Source: Flavobacterium psychrophilum (GTDB taxonomy: Bacteria > Bacteroidota > Bacteroidia > Flavobacteriales > Flavobacteriaceae). Taken from it: 15,098 bases of DNA. The stretch is from NCBI GenBank assembly GCA_020720185.1, contig DYPB01000048.1, forward strand, positions 1 through 15,098, written 5' to 3'. Below, in pieces: positions 1 through 6,049 of this stretch; positions within the stretch are counted from its first letter, which is position 1, and each line of letters begins with the position of its first letter. Below the pieces are notes generated by a model. It saw only the letters and a list, made by a program, of their open reading frames with translations. It made no database searches and was not told where the DNA came from. Both the position numbers and the translations under genes were made by a program.

Positions 1-1
1 G

Positions 2-61
2 AAAATGAACAGCGAATTGGTAGTAATTAAAGATGATAAAATTGTAAGGATAAAACCGTAG
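2..61 (+). CDS. C-terminal tail of an unidentified upstream gene (partial)
   Basis: The frame starting at base 2 is open from the window edge to a TAG at 59-61 and reads as a plausible C-terminus (KMNSELVVIKDDKIVRIKP), alternating hydrophobic and charged residues. It does not resemble the C-terminus expected of NuoF, the usual gene before nuoG, so I infer that a non-complex-I gene precedes nuoG here. The next ORF starts three bases after the stop, which suggests a shared transcript. It could also be an 18-codon ORF from the ATG at 5. No function can be assigned. Confidence 0.35.
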   Translation, partial: KMNSELVVIKDDKIVRIKP

Positions 62-64
62 TAA

Positions 65-232
65 ATGACTATTAAAGAAGCAATATTAATAAGTTTAGAA
101 GAAATAAACAGACTTACAAATTACAATGAGGTTTGTAATAATATTATCGCAAAAGAATATTACAATTTTAAAGATAATAAAACCCCATCAGCAACAATAT
201 CCGCATTATTAGGACAGTTTATTAGAAATTAA
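65..232 (+). pseudogene. Truncated HARE-HTH domain protein (55 aa)
   Basis: The 55-residue product begins MTIKEAILISLEEI and ends TPSATISALLGQFIRN. This is the pattern of the HARE-HTH domain (HB1, ASXL, restriction endonuclease HTH): a first helix, a central aromatic 'YYNF' segment, and a 'TP.ATISA.L' recognition-helix region. In bacteria this roughly 70-residue DNA-binding domain is usually the N-terminus of much larger restriction endonucleases or related DNA-binding proteins. Here the frame stops right after the second half of the domain, before the beta-wing that normally follows. Its TAA (230-232) overlaps the ATG of the next ORF by one base. I infer a decayed restriction-type gene, but a free-standing small DNA-binding protein such as a controller cannot be excluded. 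The domain call rests on recognising the motif, not on a search. Confidence 0.5.
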
Positions 233-372
233 TGATGGCGAATGAAAAATATTCAAAATCGACAGAAAAAGAGTTTGAAGAGTTTTGTGATGATTTTTTC
301 ATCAATGACTCCGAAATTGAAAAATATTGTGAGGAGAAAAATATTCCTCAATCAGATTATTTAGAAGAATAA
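232..372 (+). CDS. Small acidic hypothetical protein (46 aa)
   Basis: Starts at ATGATG (232 or 235), with the first base shared with the stop of the preceding ORF (TAATG), and ends at TAA 370-372. The product is strongly acidic, with Glu/Asp clusters (STEKEFEEF, CDDFFINDSEIEKY, SDYLEE), two cysteines and no membrane segment. I do not recognise a family. Translational coupling to the HARE-HTH fragment suggests they belong together, either as a small accessory pair or as pieces of one broken gene. A chance ORF is possible in such AT-rich DNA. Confidence 0.35.
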   Translation: MMANEKYSKSTEKEFEEFCDDFFINDSEIEKYCEEKNIPQSDYLEE

Positions 373-400
373 AATTATTAATCAAAATTACCCAACAATT

Positions 401-422
401 CCCCTTCGGGGGCTAGGGGGCT
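401..422 (+). repeat. C/G-rich dispersed repeat abutting the nuoG start
   Basis: This is a CCCC-TTC-GGGG mini-hairpin followed by a second GGGGGCT copy (408-414 and 416-422), standing out sharply from the AT-rich surroundings. It ends five bases before the nuoG ATG. C/G-rich units of this look are scattered between flavobacterial genes, and a related one is found inside nuoI at about 3281-3307. The G-run may serve as, or mask, the ribosome-binding region of nuoG; that part is inference. Confidence 0.55.
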
Positions 423-427
423 AAATT

Positions 428-1435
428 ATGAAAGTAACCATAGACGGACAGTCCATAGAAGTAGCACCAGGAACCACCATCCTGCAAGCAGCACGAATGA
501 TTGGCGGCGAAGTAGTGCCACCAGCAATGTGCTATTATTCAAAATTAAAAGGCAGTGGCGGCAAATGCCGTTGTTGCCTTGTAGATGTAACTAAAGGTAG
601 TGAAGCCGACCCAAGACCCATGCCCAAACTTGTTGCCTCTTGTGTAACAGGCTGTCAGGACGGAATGGAAATTTCAAGTACCGCATCGGCAAGAGTGGAA
701 GAATCCCGTAAAGCCGTAACAGAATTCTTACTCATCAACCACCCACTCGATTGCCCTGTGTGCGACCAAGCAGGCGAATGCGATTTGCAAAACCTATCGT
801 TTGAACACGGAAAATCGGAAACTCGCTTTATAGAAGAAAAAAGAACCTTTGAGCCAGAAGATATTGGAAATAAAATACAATTACACATGAACCGTTGTAT
901 CCTTTGCCAGCGTTGTGTTTTGCTTGCCGATCAATTAACCGATAAGAGAGTTCACGGCGTTCTAAATCGTGGTGATCATTCACAAATTTCAACCCGTATT
1001 TCCGCTGCAATAGACAATGAGTTTTCTGGTAATATGATTGATATTTGCCCAGTTGGTGCCTTGACTGATAAAACATTCCGATTCAAATCGAGAGTTTGGT
1101 TCAACAAACCCTACAATGCCCACAGAGATTGCGACAAATGCTGTGGAAAAACCACCGTTTGGATGTTTGGAGATGAAATACAAAGAGTTACAGGTAGAAA
1201 AGATGAATATCACGAGGTAGAAGAATTTATCTGCAACAGTTGTCGATTTGACCACAAAGATCCAAAAGATTGGACAATTGAAGGACCAAGAAAATTCAAA
1301 AAAAATTCAGTTATCAATCAAAATAATTATACTCAAAAGTTAGAAAAAGTAACTATTGAAACTGAAAAAAACATCCTTTTAGGAAGGGATAAGGATAGAA
1401 AAAAAATAAGTATGGTATCAAAACCATTAGACTAA
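428..1435 (+). CDS. nuoG: NADH-quinone oxidoreductase subunit G, short form
   Basis: Peripheral-arm Fe-S subunit of complex I, passing electrons from NADH toward quinone. Residues 1-80 form a 2Fe-2S ferredoxin domain (ligands C35, C47, C50, C72). H105/C109/C112/C118 (HPLDCPVC...C) form the distinctive His-Cys3 4Fe-4S site. C157/C160/C163 and C207 (CPVG) form the next 4Fe-4S site. A Cys-rich segment with C235, C238/C239, C269 and C272 matches the start of the molybdopterin-oxidoreductase Fe4S4 domain. At 335 residues the protein ends soon after this, while NuoG of E. coli type exceeds 900, so the large C-terminal Mo-binding-like domain is absent. No broken remnant follows: nuoH starts 29 bp later. 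Short NuoG proteins are, to my knowledge, usual in Flavobacteriia, so I read this as a lineage form and not a truncation. ATG 428 is chosen because the ferredoxin fold starts directly there (MKVTIDG). Confidence 0.93.
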   Translation: MKVTIDGQSIEVAPGTTILQAARMIGGEVVPPAMCYYSKLKGSGGKCRCCLVDVTKGSEADPRPMPKLVASCVTGCQDGMEISSTASARVEESRKAVTEFLLINHPLDCPVCDQAGECDLQNLSFEHGKSETRFIEEKRTFEPEDIGNKIQLHMNRCILCQRCVLLADQLTDKRVHGVLNRGDHSQISTRISAAIDNEFSGNMIDICPVGALTDKTFRFKSRVWFNKPYNAHRDCDKCCGKTTVWMFGDEIQRVTGRKDEYHEVEEFICNSCRFDHKDPKDWTIEGPRKFKKNSVINQNNYTQKLEKVTIETEKNILLGRDKDRKKISMVSKPLD

Positions 1436-1464
1436 TATATTAATAAACAATAGTTTATATAAAA

Positions 1465-2517
1465 ATGAATCAAGAAATTATTATAGAAAAAAGTGCTATT
1501 ATTCTTATTATATTTGCAATAACAATGCTTATGGCAATGTACTCTACACTTGCTGAAAGAAAAATTGCGGCTTGGTTGCAAGATCGAATTGGTCCAAACA
1601 GAGCAGGAAAAGGAGGAATTTTGCAACCATTGGCAGATGGATTAAAATTATTCTCGAAAGAAGAATTTTTTCCAGACACACCCAATCGGTTTTTGTTTAT
1701 CGTTGGACCAGCTATAGCCATGAGCACGGCTTTGATGACCAGTGCCGTGATTCCGTGGGGCGATAAATTGCACCTTTTTGGACGGGATATTATCTTGCAA
1801 GCGACGGATATTGATGTTGCTTTGCTGTATATTTTTGGCGTAATTTCTGTTGGAGTTTATGGCATTATGATTGGCGGTTGGGCATCAAACAACAAATTTT
1901 CGTTGATGGGAGCCGTTCGAGCTGCCTCGCAAATGGTTAGTTATGAGGTTGCTATGGGATTGTCAATGATTGCCTTATTGATGATGACTGGCACATTGAG
2001 TTTAAGAGAAATTTCTGCACAACAAGCAGGTTGGCATTGGAATGTGTTGTACCAACCCTTATCATTTTTGATATTTCTAATTTGTGCCTTTGCCGAAACA
2101 AACCGAACACCGTTTGACTTGGCAGAATGCGAAAGCGAATTAATTGGAGGTTATCACACCGAATATTCGTCAATGAAAATGGGATTTTATCTATTTGCCG
2201 AATATGCCAATATGTTCATTTCATCGACTATAATTGCTGTGCTATTTTTTGGAGGTTACAATTATCCAGGAATGCAGTGGGCAGTCGAAAACTGGGGTGT
2301 AAACCTAGCAAACATTATTGGTATAGCTGTTTTATTTGCAAAAATATGTTTCTTTATTTTCTTCTATATGTGGGTTAGATGGACAATTCCAAGATTTAGA
2401 TACGACCAATTGATGCATTTGGGTTGGAAAATTTTAATCCCGTTATCAATAATAAATATAGTTATTACTGGAATTGTGTTGTTGAGAGGAGAAATTATGG
2501 CTTATTTTGGTTTTTAG
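1465..2517 (+). CDS. nuoH: NADH-quinone oxidoreductase subunit H
   Basis: Membrane subunit of complex I that joins the peripheral and membrane arms and forms much of the quinone-binding chamber. At 350 residues it has the normal length, with about eight hydrophobic helices. Diagnostic motifs include ERKIAAWLQDRIGPNR (31-46) near the first helix, VRAASQMVSYE (151-161), and the highly conserved ETNRTPFDLAECESEL segment (211-226) with its acidic residues E211, E222 and E225, followed by GGYHTEYSSMK. Starts 29 bp after nuoG behind an AT-rich spacer containing a small inverted repeat (ATAAAC/GTTTAT, 1443-1458). No Shine-Dalgarno sequence is evident, as is common in Bacteroidota. The frame is intact. 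Confidence 0.97.
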   Translation: MNQEIIIEKSAIILIIFAITMLMAMYSTLAERKIAAWLQDRIGPNRAGKGGILQPLADGLKLFSKEEFFPDTPNRFLFIVGPAIAMSTALMTSAVIPWGDKLHLFGRDIILQATDIDVALLYIFGVISVGVYGIMIGGWASNNKFSLMGAVRAASQMVSYEVAMGLSMIALLMMTGTLSLREISAQQAGWHWNVLYQPLSFLIFLICAFAETNRTPFDLAECESELIGGYHTEYSSMKMGFYLFAEYANMFISSTIIAVLFFGGYNYPGMQWAVENWGVNLANIIGIAVLFAKICFFIFFYMWVRWTIPRFRYDQLMHLGWKILIPLSIINIVITGIVLLRGEIMAYFGF

Positions 2518-2520
2518 TTA

Positions 2521-2560
2521 TTACACAGAGATTCACAAAGAAACACGGAGACTCACAGCG
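2521..2560 (+). repeat. Two-copy 20-bp-period intergenic repeat
   Basis: Two copies of ACAC(A/G)GAGA(T/C)TCAC lie at 2523-2536 and 2543-2556, 12 of 14 bases identical with a 20-bp period, directly after the nuoH stop. The core AAACACGGAG also occurs in inverted orientation near 11552-11562, in another gene-free stretch, which suggests a dispersed repeat family. No coding potential. Confidence 0.5.
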
Positions 2561-2590
2561 TTTTAAACTCCAAAACTTTTAAATAAAAAC

Positions 2591-2710
2591 TGGCACCATA
2601 GCCCTGATAGTAGTGGAAATCCTGTCATTGCGAGGAACGAAGCAATCTGCTTCAAAAGATTGCTTCGTTCCTCGCAATGACAGATTGGAACGGAAAGCAG
2701 GATTAGCTTC
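2591..2710 (+). ncRNA. Candidate Flavo-1-like structured element
   Basis: The outer sequences TAGCCCTGATAGTAGTGGAA (2600-2619) and GATTGGAACGGAAAGCAGG (2683-2701) flank a long hairpin. The arrangement 'AGCCCTGAT..AAGTGGAAATCC - hairpin - GATTGGAACGGAAAGCAGGATTAGC' is, from memory, a recurring intergenic element in flavobacterial genomes and resembles the Flavo-1 RNA motif of Rfam. CCTG at 2603-2606 can pair with CAGG at 2698-2701. It lies in the 259-bp nuoH-nuoI gap and would be transcribed as part of the nuo mRNA. Function is unknown; it may be a processing or termination-related structure. The family assignment is from memory and not verified. Confidence 0.5.
2622..2683 (+). repeat. Perfect long palindrome (27-bp arms, 8-nt loop)
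   Basis: The left arm 2622-2648 (CTGTCATTGCGAGG...AATCT) and right arm 2657-2683 are exact reverse complements, separated by GCTTCAAA (2649-2656). The arm sequence containing 'TGTCATTGCGAGGAACGAAG' matches a repeat I recognise as widely dispersed in bacterial genomes, likely a small palindromic repeat mobilised in trans. It occupies the position of the terminal hairpin of the Flavo-1-like element. In RNA it would form a very stable stem, yet no T-tract follows, so it is not an ordinary terminator. Confidence 0.85.
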
Positions 2711-2776
2711 AAAAAAACATATAAAAAAGATTTCAGTTTAATCTAAAATCTGAATTCTAAAATCTAAAATAAAAGA

Positions 2777-3337
2777 ATGAACATACAAGAAATTTCATTA
2801 TCTGGAAGAAAAAAGCAGGTTTCTAACAAAGAAATGTCGTTTTTAGAACGGATGTATTTGGTGGCAATTGCAAAAGGATTGTGGATAACGCTTAAACATT
2901 TGTTTGCAAAAAAAGTAACCATTCAATACCCTGAACAAGTGCGAGTTATGAGCAATGTTTATCGTGGGCAACACCAGTTGAAACGAGATGAACAGGGTAG
3001 AGAAAATTGTACAGCTTGTGGCTTGTGTGCTTTGAGTTGCCCTGCCGAAGCCATTACGATGACGGCTGCCGAACGCAAAGCCGACGAAAAACATTTGTAT
3101 CGAGAAGAAAAATATGCTTCGATTTATGAAATCAATATGTTGCGTTGCATTTTTTGTGGTTTATGCGAAGAAGCCTGCCCGAAAGACGCTATTTACTTGA
3201 CAACTTCAAAAGTTTTAGTGCCATCAAGTTATGAAAGAGAAGATTTTATTTTCGGGAAAGATAGATTGGTTATGCCATCCACCACCACCCCCTCCAAAGG
3301 AGAGGGGAAAGAACTTCAAGAAACAATTATTTATTAA
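2777..3337 (+). CDS. nuoI: NADH-quinone oxidoreductase subunit I
   Basis: Ferredoxin-like peripheral subunit of complex I carrying two 4Fe-4S clusters that relay electrons toward the terminal cluster beside quinone. The two ligand sets are clear: C78, C81, C84, C88 (CTACGLCALSCPAEAI) and C124, C127, C130, C134 (CIFCGLCEEACPKDAI). The amphipathic N-terminal region with LWITLKHLFAKK (35-46) fits the membrane-surface helix of the family. At 186 residues the length is normal, but the last 19 residues after KDRLVMP are low-complexity and polar (STTTPSKGEGKE...), encoded by a C/G-rich repeat at about 3281-3307. This tail is unlikely to be functional. The gene follows the repeat-filled nuoH-nuoI gap and precedes nuoJ by 18 bp. 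Confidence 0.96.
   Translation: MNIQEISLSGRKKQVSNKEMSFLERMYLVAIAKGLWITLKHLFAKKVTIQYPEQVRVMSNVYRGQHQLKRDEQGRENCTACGLCALSCPAEAITMTAAERKADEKHLYREEKYASIYEINMLRCIFCGLCEEACPKDAIYLTTSKVLVPSSYEREDFIFGKDRLVMPSTTTPSKGEGKELQETIIY
3281..3307 (+). repeat. C/G-rich hairpin repeat embedded in nuoI
   Basis: CCCC (3288-3291) with CTCC (3292-3295), loop AAA, GGAG (3299-3302), a bulged A, and GGGG (3304-3307) form an imperfect hairpin inside the nuoI reading frame. Base composition and layout resemble the repeat before nuoG (401-422). In frame it encodes TTTPSKGEG near the C-terminus. I infer that a dispersed repeat landed at the end of nuoI and replaced or extended the original stop region. Confidence 0.5.
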
Positions 3338-3355
3338 TTAAGAAACGATAACTAA

Positions 3356-3886
3356 ATGATACAGAGTTTATTAAATTTAACAACAGTTCAAATTATATTT
3401 TTCGTTTTGTCGATTATTACATTGGCAACTGCTTTTTTTACTATTTATAGCAAAAACCCCATTCACAGTGCCATTTATTTGGTAATTTGTTTCTTTTCGG
3501 TAGCGGGTCATTATTTGCTTTTGAACGCCCAGTTTTTGGCAATAGTACACATTATTGTCTATTCTGGAGCAATCATGATTTTGTTTCTTTTTACGATTAT
3601 GTTGATGAATTTGAACAAAGAAGATGAGGTGCACAAGCCCCGTTTTACAAGGATTGGAGCCATAGTTTCATTTGTTTTACTATGTGGAATTTTGTTATTT
3701 ATATTTTTACATTCAAACCCAATAGTTGACAATTCTTATGATGTTACGGGAGAAGATTTTCAGTCGATAAAAACCCTTGGTAAAGTACTTTTGAACGAAT
3801 ATATGGTGCCGTTTGAATTTGCCTCGATTTTATTATTGGTTGCAATGATCGGTGCGGTGTTGTTGAGTAAGAAGGAGAGAAAATAG
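3356..3886 (+). CDS. nuoJ: NADH-quinone oxidoreductase subunit J
   Basis: Small membrane subunit of complex I, 176 residues, with about five hydrophobic helices. The conserved stretch LAIVHIIVYSGAIMILFLFT (61-80) includes the pi-bulge helix of the family, and the last helix is followed by a basic SKKERK tail (171-176). It contributes to the hydrophilic axis linking the quinone site to the pumping subunits. In a standard nuo operon nuoK follows at once; here a restriction-modification pair is interposed and nuoK lies 1.84 kb further on. The reading frame and C-terminus look intact, so the insertion spared the gene. Confidence 0.95.
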   Translation: MIQSLLNLTTVQIIFFVLSIITLATAFFTIYSKNPIHSAIYLVICFFSVAGHYLLLNAQFLAIVHIIVYSGAIMILFLFTIMLMNLNKEDEVHKPRFTRIGAIVSFVLLCGILLFIFLHSNPIVDNSYDVTGEDFQSIKTLGKVLLNEYMVPFEFASILLLVAMIGAVLLSKKERK

Positions 3887-3930
3887 AGGTAAGAATAAAG
3901 AGAAAGGATTTGGAAAATTGTAGATAAAAA

Positions 3931-4941
3931 ATGATAGAAATAACTGATATAGAAACCAAAAATCTAAAAAATTATAGATTTATTGACTTATTCGCAGGAA
4001 TAGGCGGGTTTCATCTTGCTTTTTCTTCATTGGGTGCAGAATGTGTTTTTGCATCAGAATGGGATAAACACGCATCAGAAACTTATGAATTAAATTTTCA
4101 ATTAAAACCAAAGGGAGATATTACAAAAATTAATGAGACTGAAATTCCAAAACACGACATTTTGTGTGGTGGTTTTCCGTGTCAAGCGTTTTCAATTTCG
4201 GGCAATCAGAAAGGTTTTGAGGATATTAGAGGAACATTATTTTTTGATATTGCACGAATTATTAATCATCATAAACCTAAAGTTTTGCTTTTGGAAAATG
4301 TTAAAAATTTAACAAAACATAACGAAGGACGAACATTAAAAACAATATTAAAAACACTCGAAGAGTTAGATTACACAGTGTATAGTAAGGTTTTTAATTC
4401 AAGTAATTTTGGTTTGCCACAAAATAGAGAAAGAATTTATATTGTTGCATTTAATAATAAATTAAAATATAAAAAATTCAAATTTCCTAATCCATCAAAT
4501 GAAGCAATTTGTTTAGAAAATATTTTAGAAAACGAACCAAAAAATGCAAAAGTTATATATCGAAATGATATTGAAATAAATAAAGAATTTAAATTAGAGT
4601 ATTCAATTTTTGGAGAAAAAGAATTGCCAAATAAACCAATTCAAATTGGAAAAATAAACAAAGGCGGACAAGGAGAAAGAATTTATCATCCATTAGGTCA
4701 TGCTATTACGCTTTCTGCTTATGGTGGTGGAATTGGTTCAAAAACAGGGTTATATTTAGTAAAAGACAAGATTAGAAAATTATCACCAAGAGAATGTGCC
4801 AGAGTTCAAGGTTTTCCTGATAATTTTAAGATTAATAAAACAGATTCACAAGCGTATAAACAATTTGGAAATAGTGTGTCAATCAATGTTTTACAAAAAA
4901 TAATTATCGAAATTCAAAAAACATTAGAACAAAATGACTGA
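3931..4941 (+). CDS. DNA (cytosine-5-)-methyltransferase, M.HhaI-like, predicted GCGC
   Basis: Transfers methyl groups from S-adenosylmethionine to cytosine C5, protecting host DNA from the partner nuclease. All hallmark motifs are present in order: motif I FIDLFAGIGGF (17-27), motif IV GGFPCQAFSISG (80-91) with catalytic C84, motif VI LLENV (120-124), motif VIII QNRERIYIV (164-172), motif IX RKLSPRECARVQGFP (282-296) and motif X QFGNSVSINV (311-320). The target-recognition region GGQGERIYHPLGHAITLSAY (245-264), followed by GGGIGSKTG, is almost the same as I remember for M.HhaI (GCGC). Its length of 336 matches M.HhaI (327). The gene is AT-rich, lies 44 bp after nuoJ with no clear promoter in the gap, and overlaps the endonuclease ORF by 8 nt. 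I infer acquisition by horizontal transfer, with expression from the nuo transcript or from a promoter within nuoJ. Confidence 0.95.
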   Translation: MIEITDIETKNLKNYRFIDLFAGIGGFHLAFSSLGAECVFASEWDKHASETYELNFQLKPKGDITKINETEIPKHDILCGGFPCQAFSISGNQKGFEDIRGTLFFDIARIINHHKPKVLLLENVKNLTKHNEGRTLKTILKTLEELDYTVYSKVFNSSNFGLPQNRERIYIVAFNNKLKYKKFKFPNPSNEAICLENILENEPKNAKVIYRNDIEINKEFKLEYSIFGEKELPNKPIQIGKINKGGQGERIYHPLGHAITLSAYGGGIGSKTGLYLVKDKIRKLSPRECARVQGFPDNFKINKTDSQAYKQFGNSVSINVLQKIIIEIQKTLEQND

Positions 4942-5680
4942 AAAAGAATTATTAGGTTCACAAACTGCTAAAAATGGATTTTTGAATGAAGGAGATATTG
5001 TAAAAAAATTCAATAATTGGCAAAAAGATGAAGAAGCACAGAAGTGGCTTGTCATTATGCAATATAAATTAACTGATATAGAATATGTTACAGCAGTAAA
5101 ATTAAGTGGCTTCAAAACCGATGTTCAGGCACAAGTTACAATTAAATTGAAAGAAGCAATTGATGTTCAAAATTTACAAGTTAAATTGGTTAGCAATCCA
5201 AAAGGTGGATTCAATCAAATTGATAAAAGATGGGTTGATAAATATGTAGAAATGTGGGATATACCTGTTGAAATTATATCAATATTAAAAAGACATACAG
5301 GAGAAATCGAACCAACAATTTCAAATCCAAAAGATGAAAGAAGAATGTATATAAATGAATTTACAGAAAAAGAACAGACAGTACTTTTAAAATGGTTTAA
5401 CCAAAATAAGTCATTTATTGTTTCGGATATTTTAAAAGGAAGAGGACAGTTTGCTGCAGAATGGATGCTTGTTGCACAGAAAACAAAAGAAAATTCAAGA
5501 TGGATTTTGAAACCGATGAATTTCTGCTTAAATTATTTTGGAAACGGAGAAATTTATATAACTAAATATGGAAATTTAAGAATTGGAAATATTGGAATGC
5601 AGAGAAAGGGTGGAGATGGCGGTAGAAAAACAGCAAATATGCTACAATTTAAAATTGATCCAATTCAATTATTTGATTAA
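4934..5680 (+). CDS. Type II restriction endonuclease, HinP1I-like, predicted GCGC
   Basis: Predicted to cleave unmethylated GCGC. The 248-residue protein matches what I remember of HinP1I (247 aa) along its length: GSQTAKNGFLNEGDIVKKF near the N-terminus, LQVKLVSNPKGGFNQIDKRW (81-100) in the centre, KGRGQFAAEWMLVAQK (168-183), and MQRKGGDGGRKTANMLQFKI (222-241) at the C-terminus. The catalytic pattern of HinP1I, SD-x18-QxK, appears as T62 D63, then 18 residues, then Q82 V83 K84. The Ser-to-Thr change at 62 is conservative. ATG 4934 lies inside the methyltransferase stop (ATGACTGA), an 8-nt overlap that suggests translational coupling, so that methylation is made first. The frame is complete and ends 46 bp before nuoK. 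The specificity agrees with the independently judged methyltransferase target. Confidence 0.9.
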   Translation: MTEKELLGSQTAKNGFLNEGDIVKKFNNWQKDEEAQKWLVIMQYKLTDIEYVTAVKLSGFKTDVQAQVTIKLKEAIDVQNLQVKLVSNPKGGFNQIDKRWVDKYVEMWDIPVEIISILKRHTGEIEPTISNPKDERRMYINEFTEKEQTVLLKWFNQNKSFIVSDILKGRGQFAAEWMLVAQKTKENSRWILKPMNFCLNYFGNGEIYITKYGNLRIGNIGMQRKGGDGGRKTANMLQFKIDPIQLFD

Positions 5681-5726
5681 AAATCTTTAATTGATCCAAT
5701 CTTTCAATCATTAAATTAAAAACAAA

Positions 5727-6047
5727 ATGAACAATATATTACAACAAATAGGAATAGAAAACTATATTTTTCTATCAGTGATACTTTTTTGTATCGGAGT
5801 TTTTGGGGTGTTATACCGCCGCAATGCCATTATCGTATTTATGTCGATAGAAATTATGCTAAACGCTGTAAATCTGCTGTTTGTGGTATTTTCTACTTAT
5901 CATCAAGATGCACAAGGACAGGTTTTTGTGTTCTTTTCGATGGCGGTTGCCGCTGCCGAAGTTGCTGTTGGACTGGCAATATTAGTATCAATTTTTAAAA
6001 ACTTGGGCTCAATTGATGTAGCTAATTTAAAAAACTTAAAAGGATAA
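5727..6047 (+). CDS. nuoK: NADH-quinone oxidoreductase subunit K
   Basis: Small three-helix membrane subunit of complex I (106 residues). Carries both family glutamates in the expected helices: E42 in [12 protein letters not shown] and E78 in [12 protein letters not shown], corresponding to E36 and E72 of E. coli NuoK, which form part of the proton path. It follows the restriction gene by 46 bp of AT-rich spacer. Nothing suggests damage from the insertion. A purine-rich AAAGGATAATA before nuoL, two bases after the nuoK stop, implies tight coupling of K and L. Confidence 0.95.
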   Translation: MNNILQQIGIENYIFLSVILFCIGVFGVLYRRNAIIVFMSIEIMLNAVNLLFVVFSTYHQDAQGQVFVFFSMAVAAAEVAVGLAILVSIFKNLGSIDVANLKNLKG

Positions 6048-6049
6048 TA

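Noticed and set aside
655..1255. Minus-strand ORFs opposite nuoG (77, 82 and 88 codons)
   Set aside because: They lie fully within a well-supported gene, overlap each other in different frames, and show no recognisable domain or start signal.
428..1435. nuoG as a frameshifted or truncated pseudogene
   Set aside because: All Fe-S ligand motifs are intact, nuoH begins 29 bp later and no remnant of the missing domain exists; short NuoG appears normal in Flavobacteriia.
2622..2683. The long palindrome as an ordinary rho-independent terminator
   Set aside because: No T-tract follows either arm, and it is placed inside an operon before nuoI.
2521..2776. CRISPR array in the nuoH-nuoI gap
   Set aside because: Only two imperfect 14-bp copies at 20-bp spacing plus a palindrome; no regular repeat-spacer pattern.
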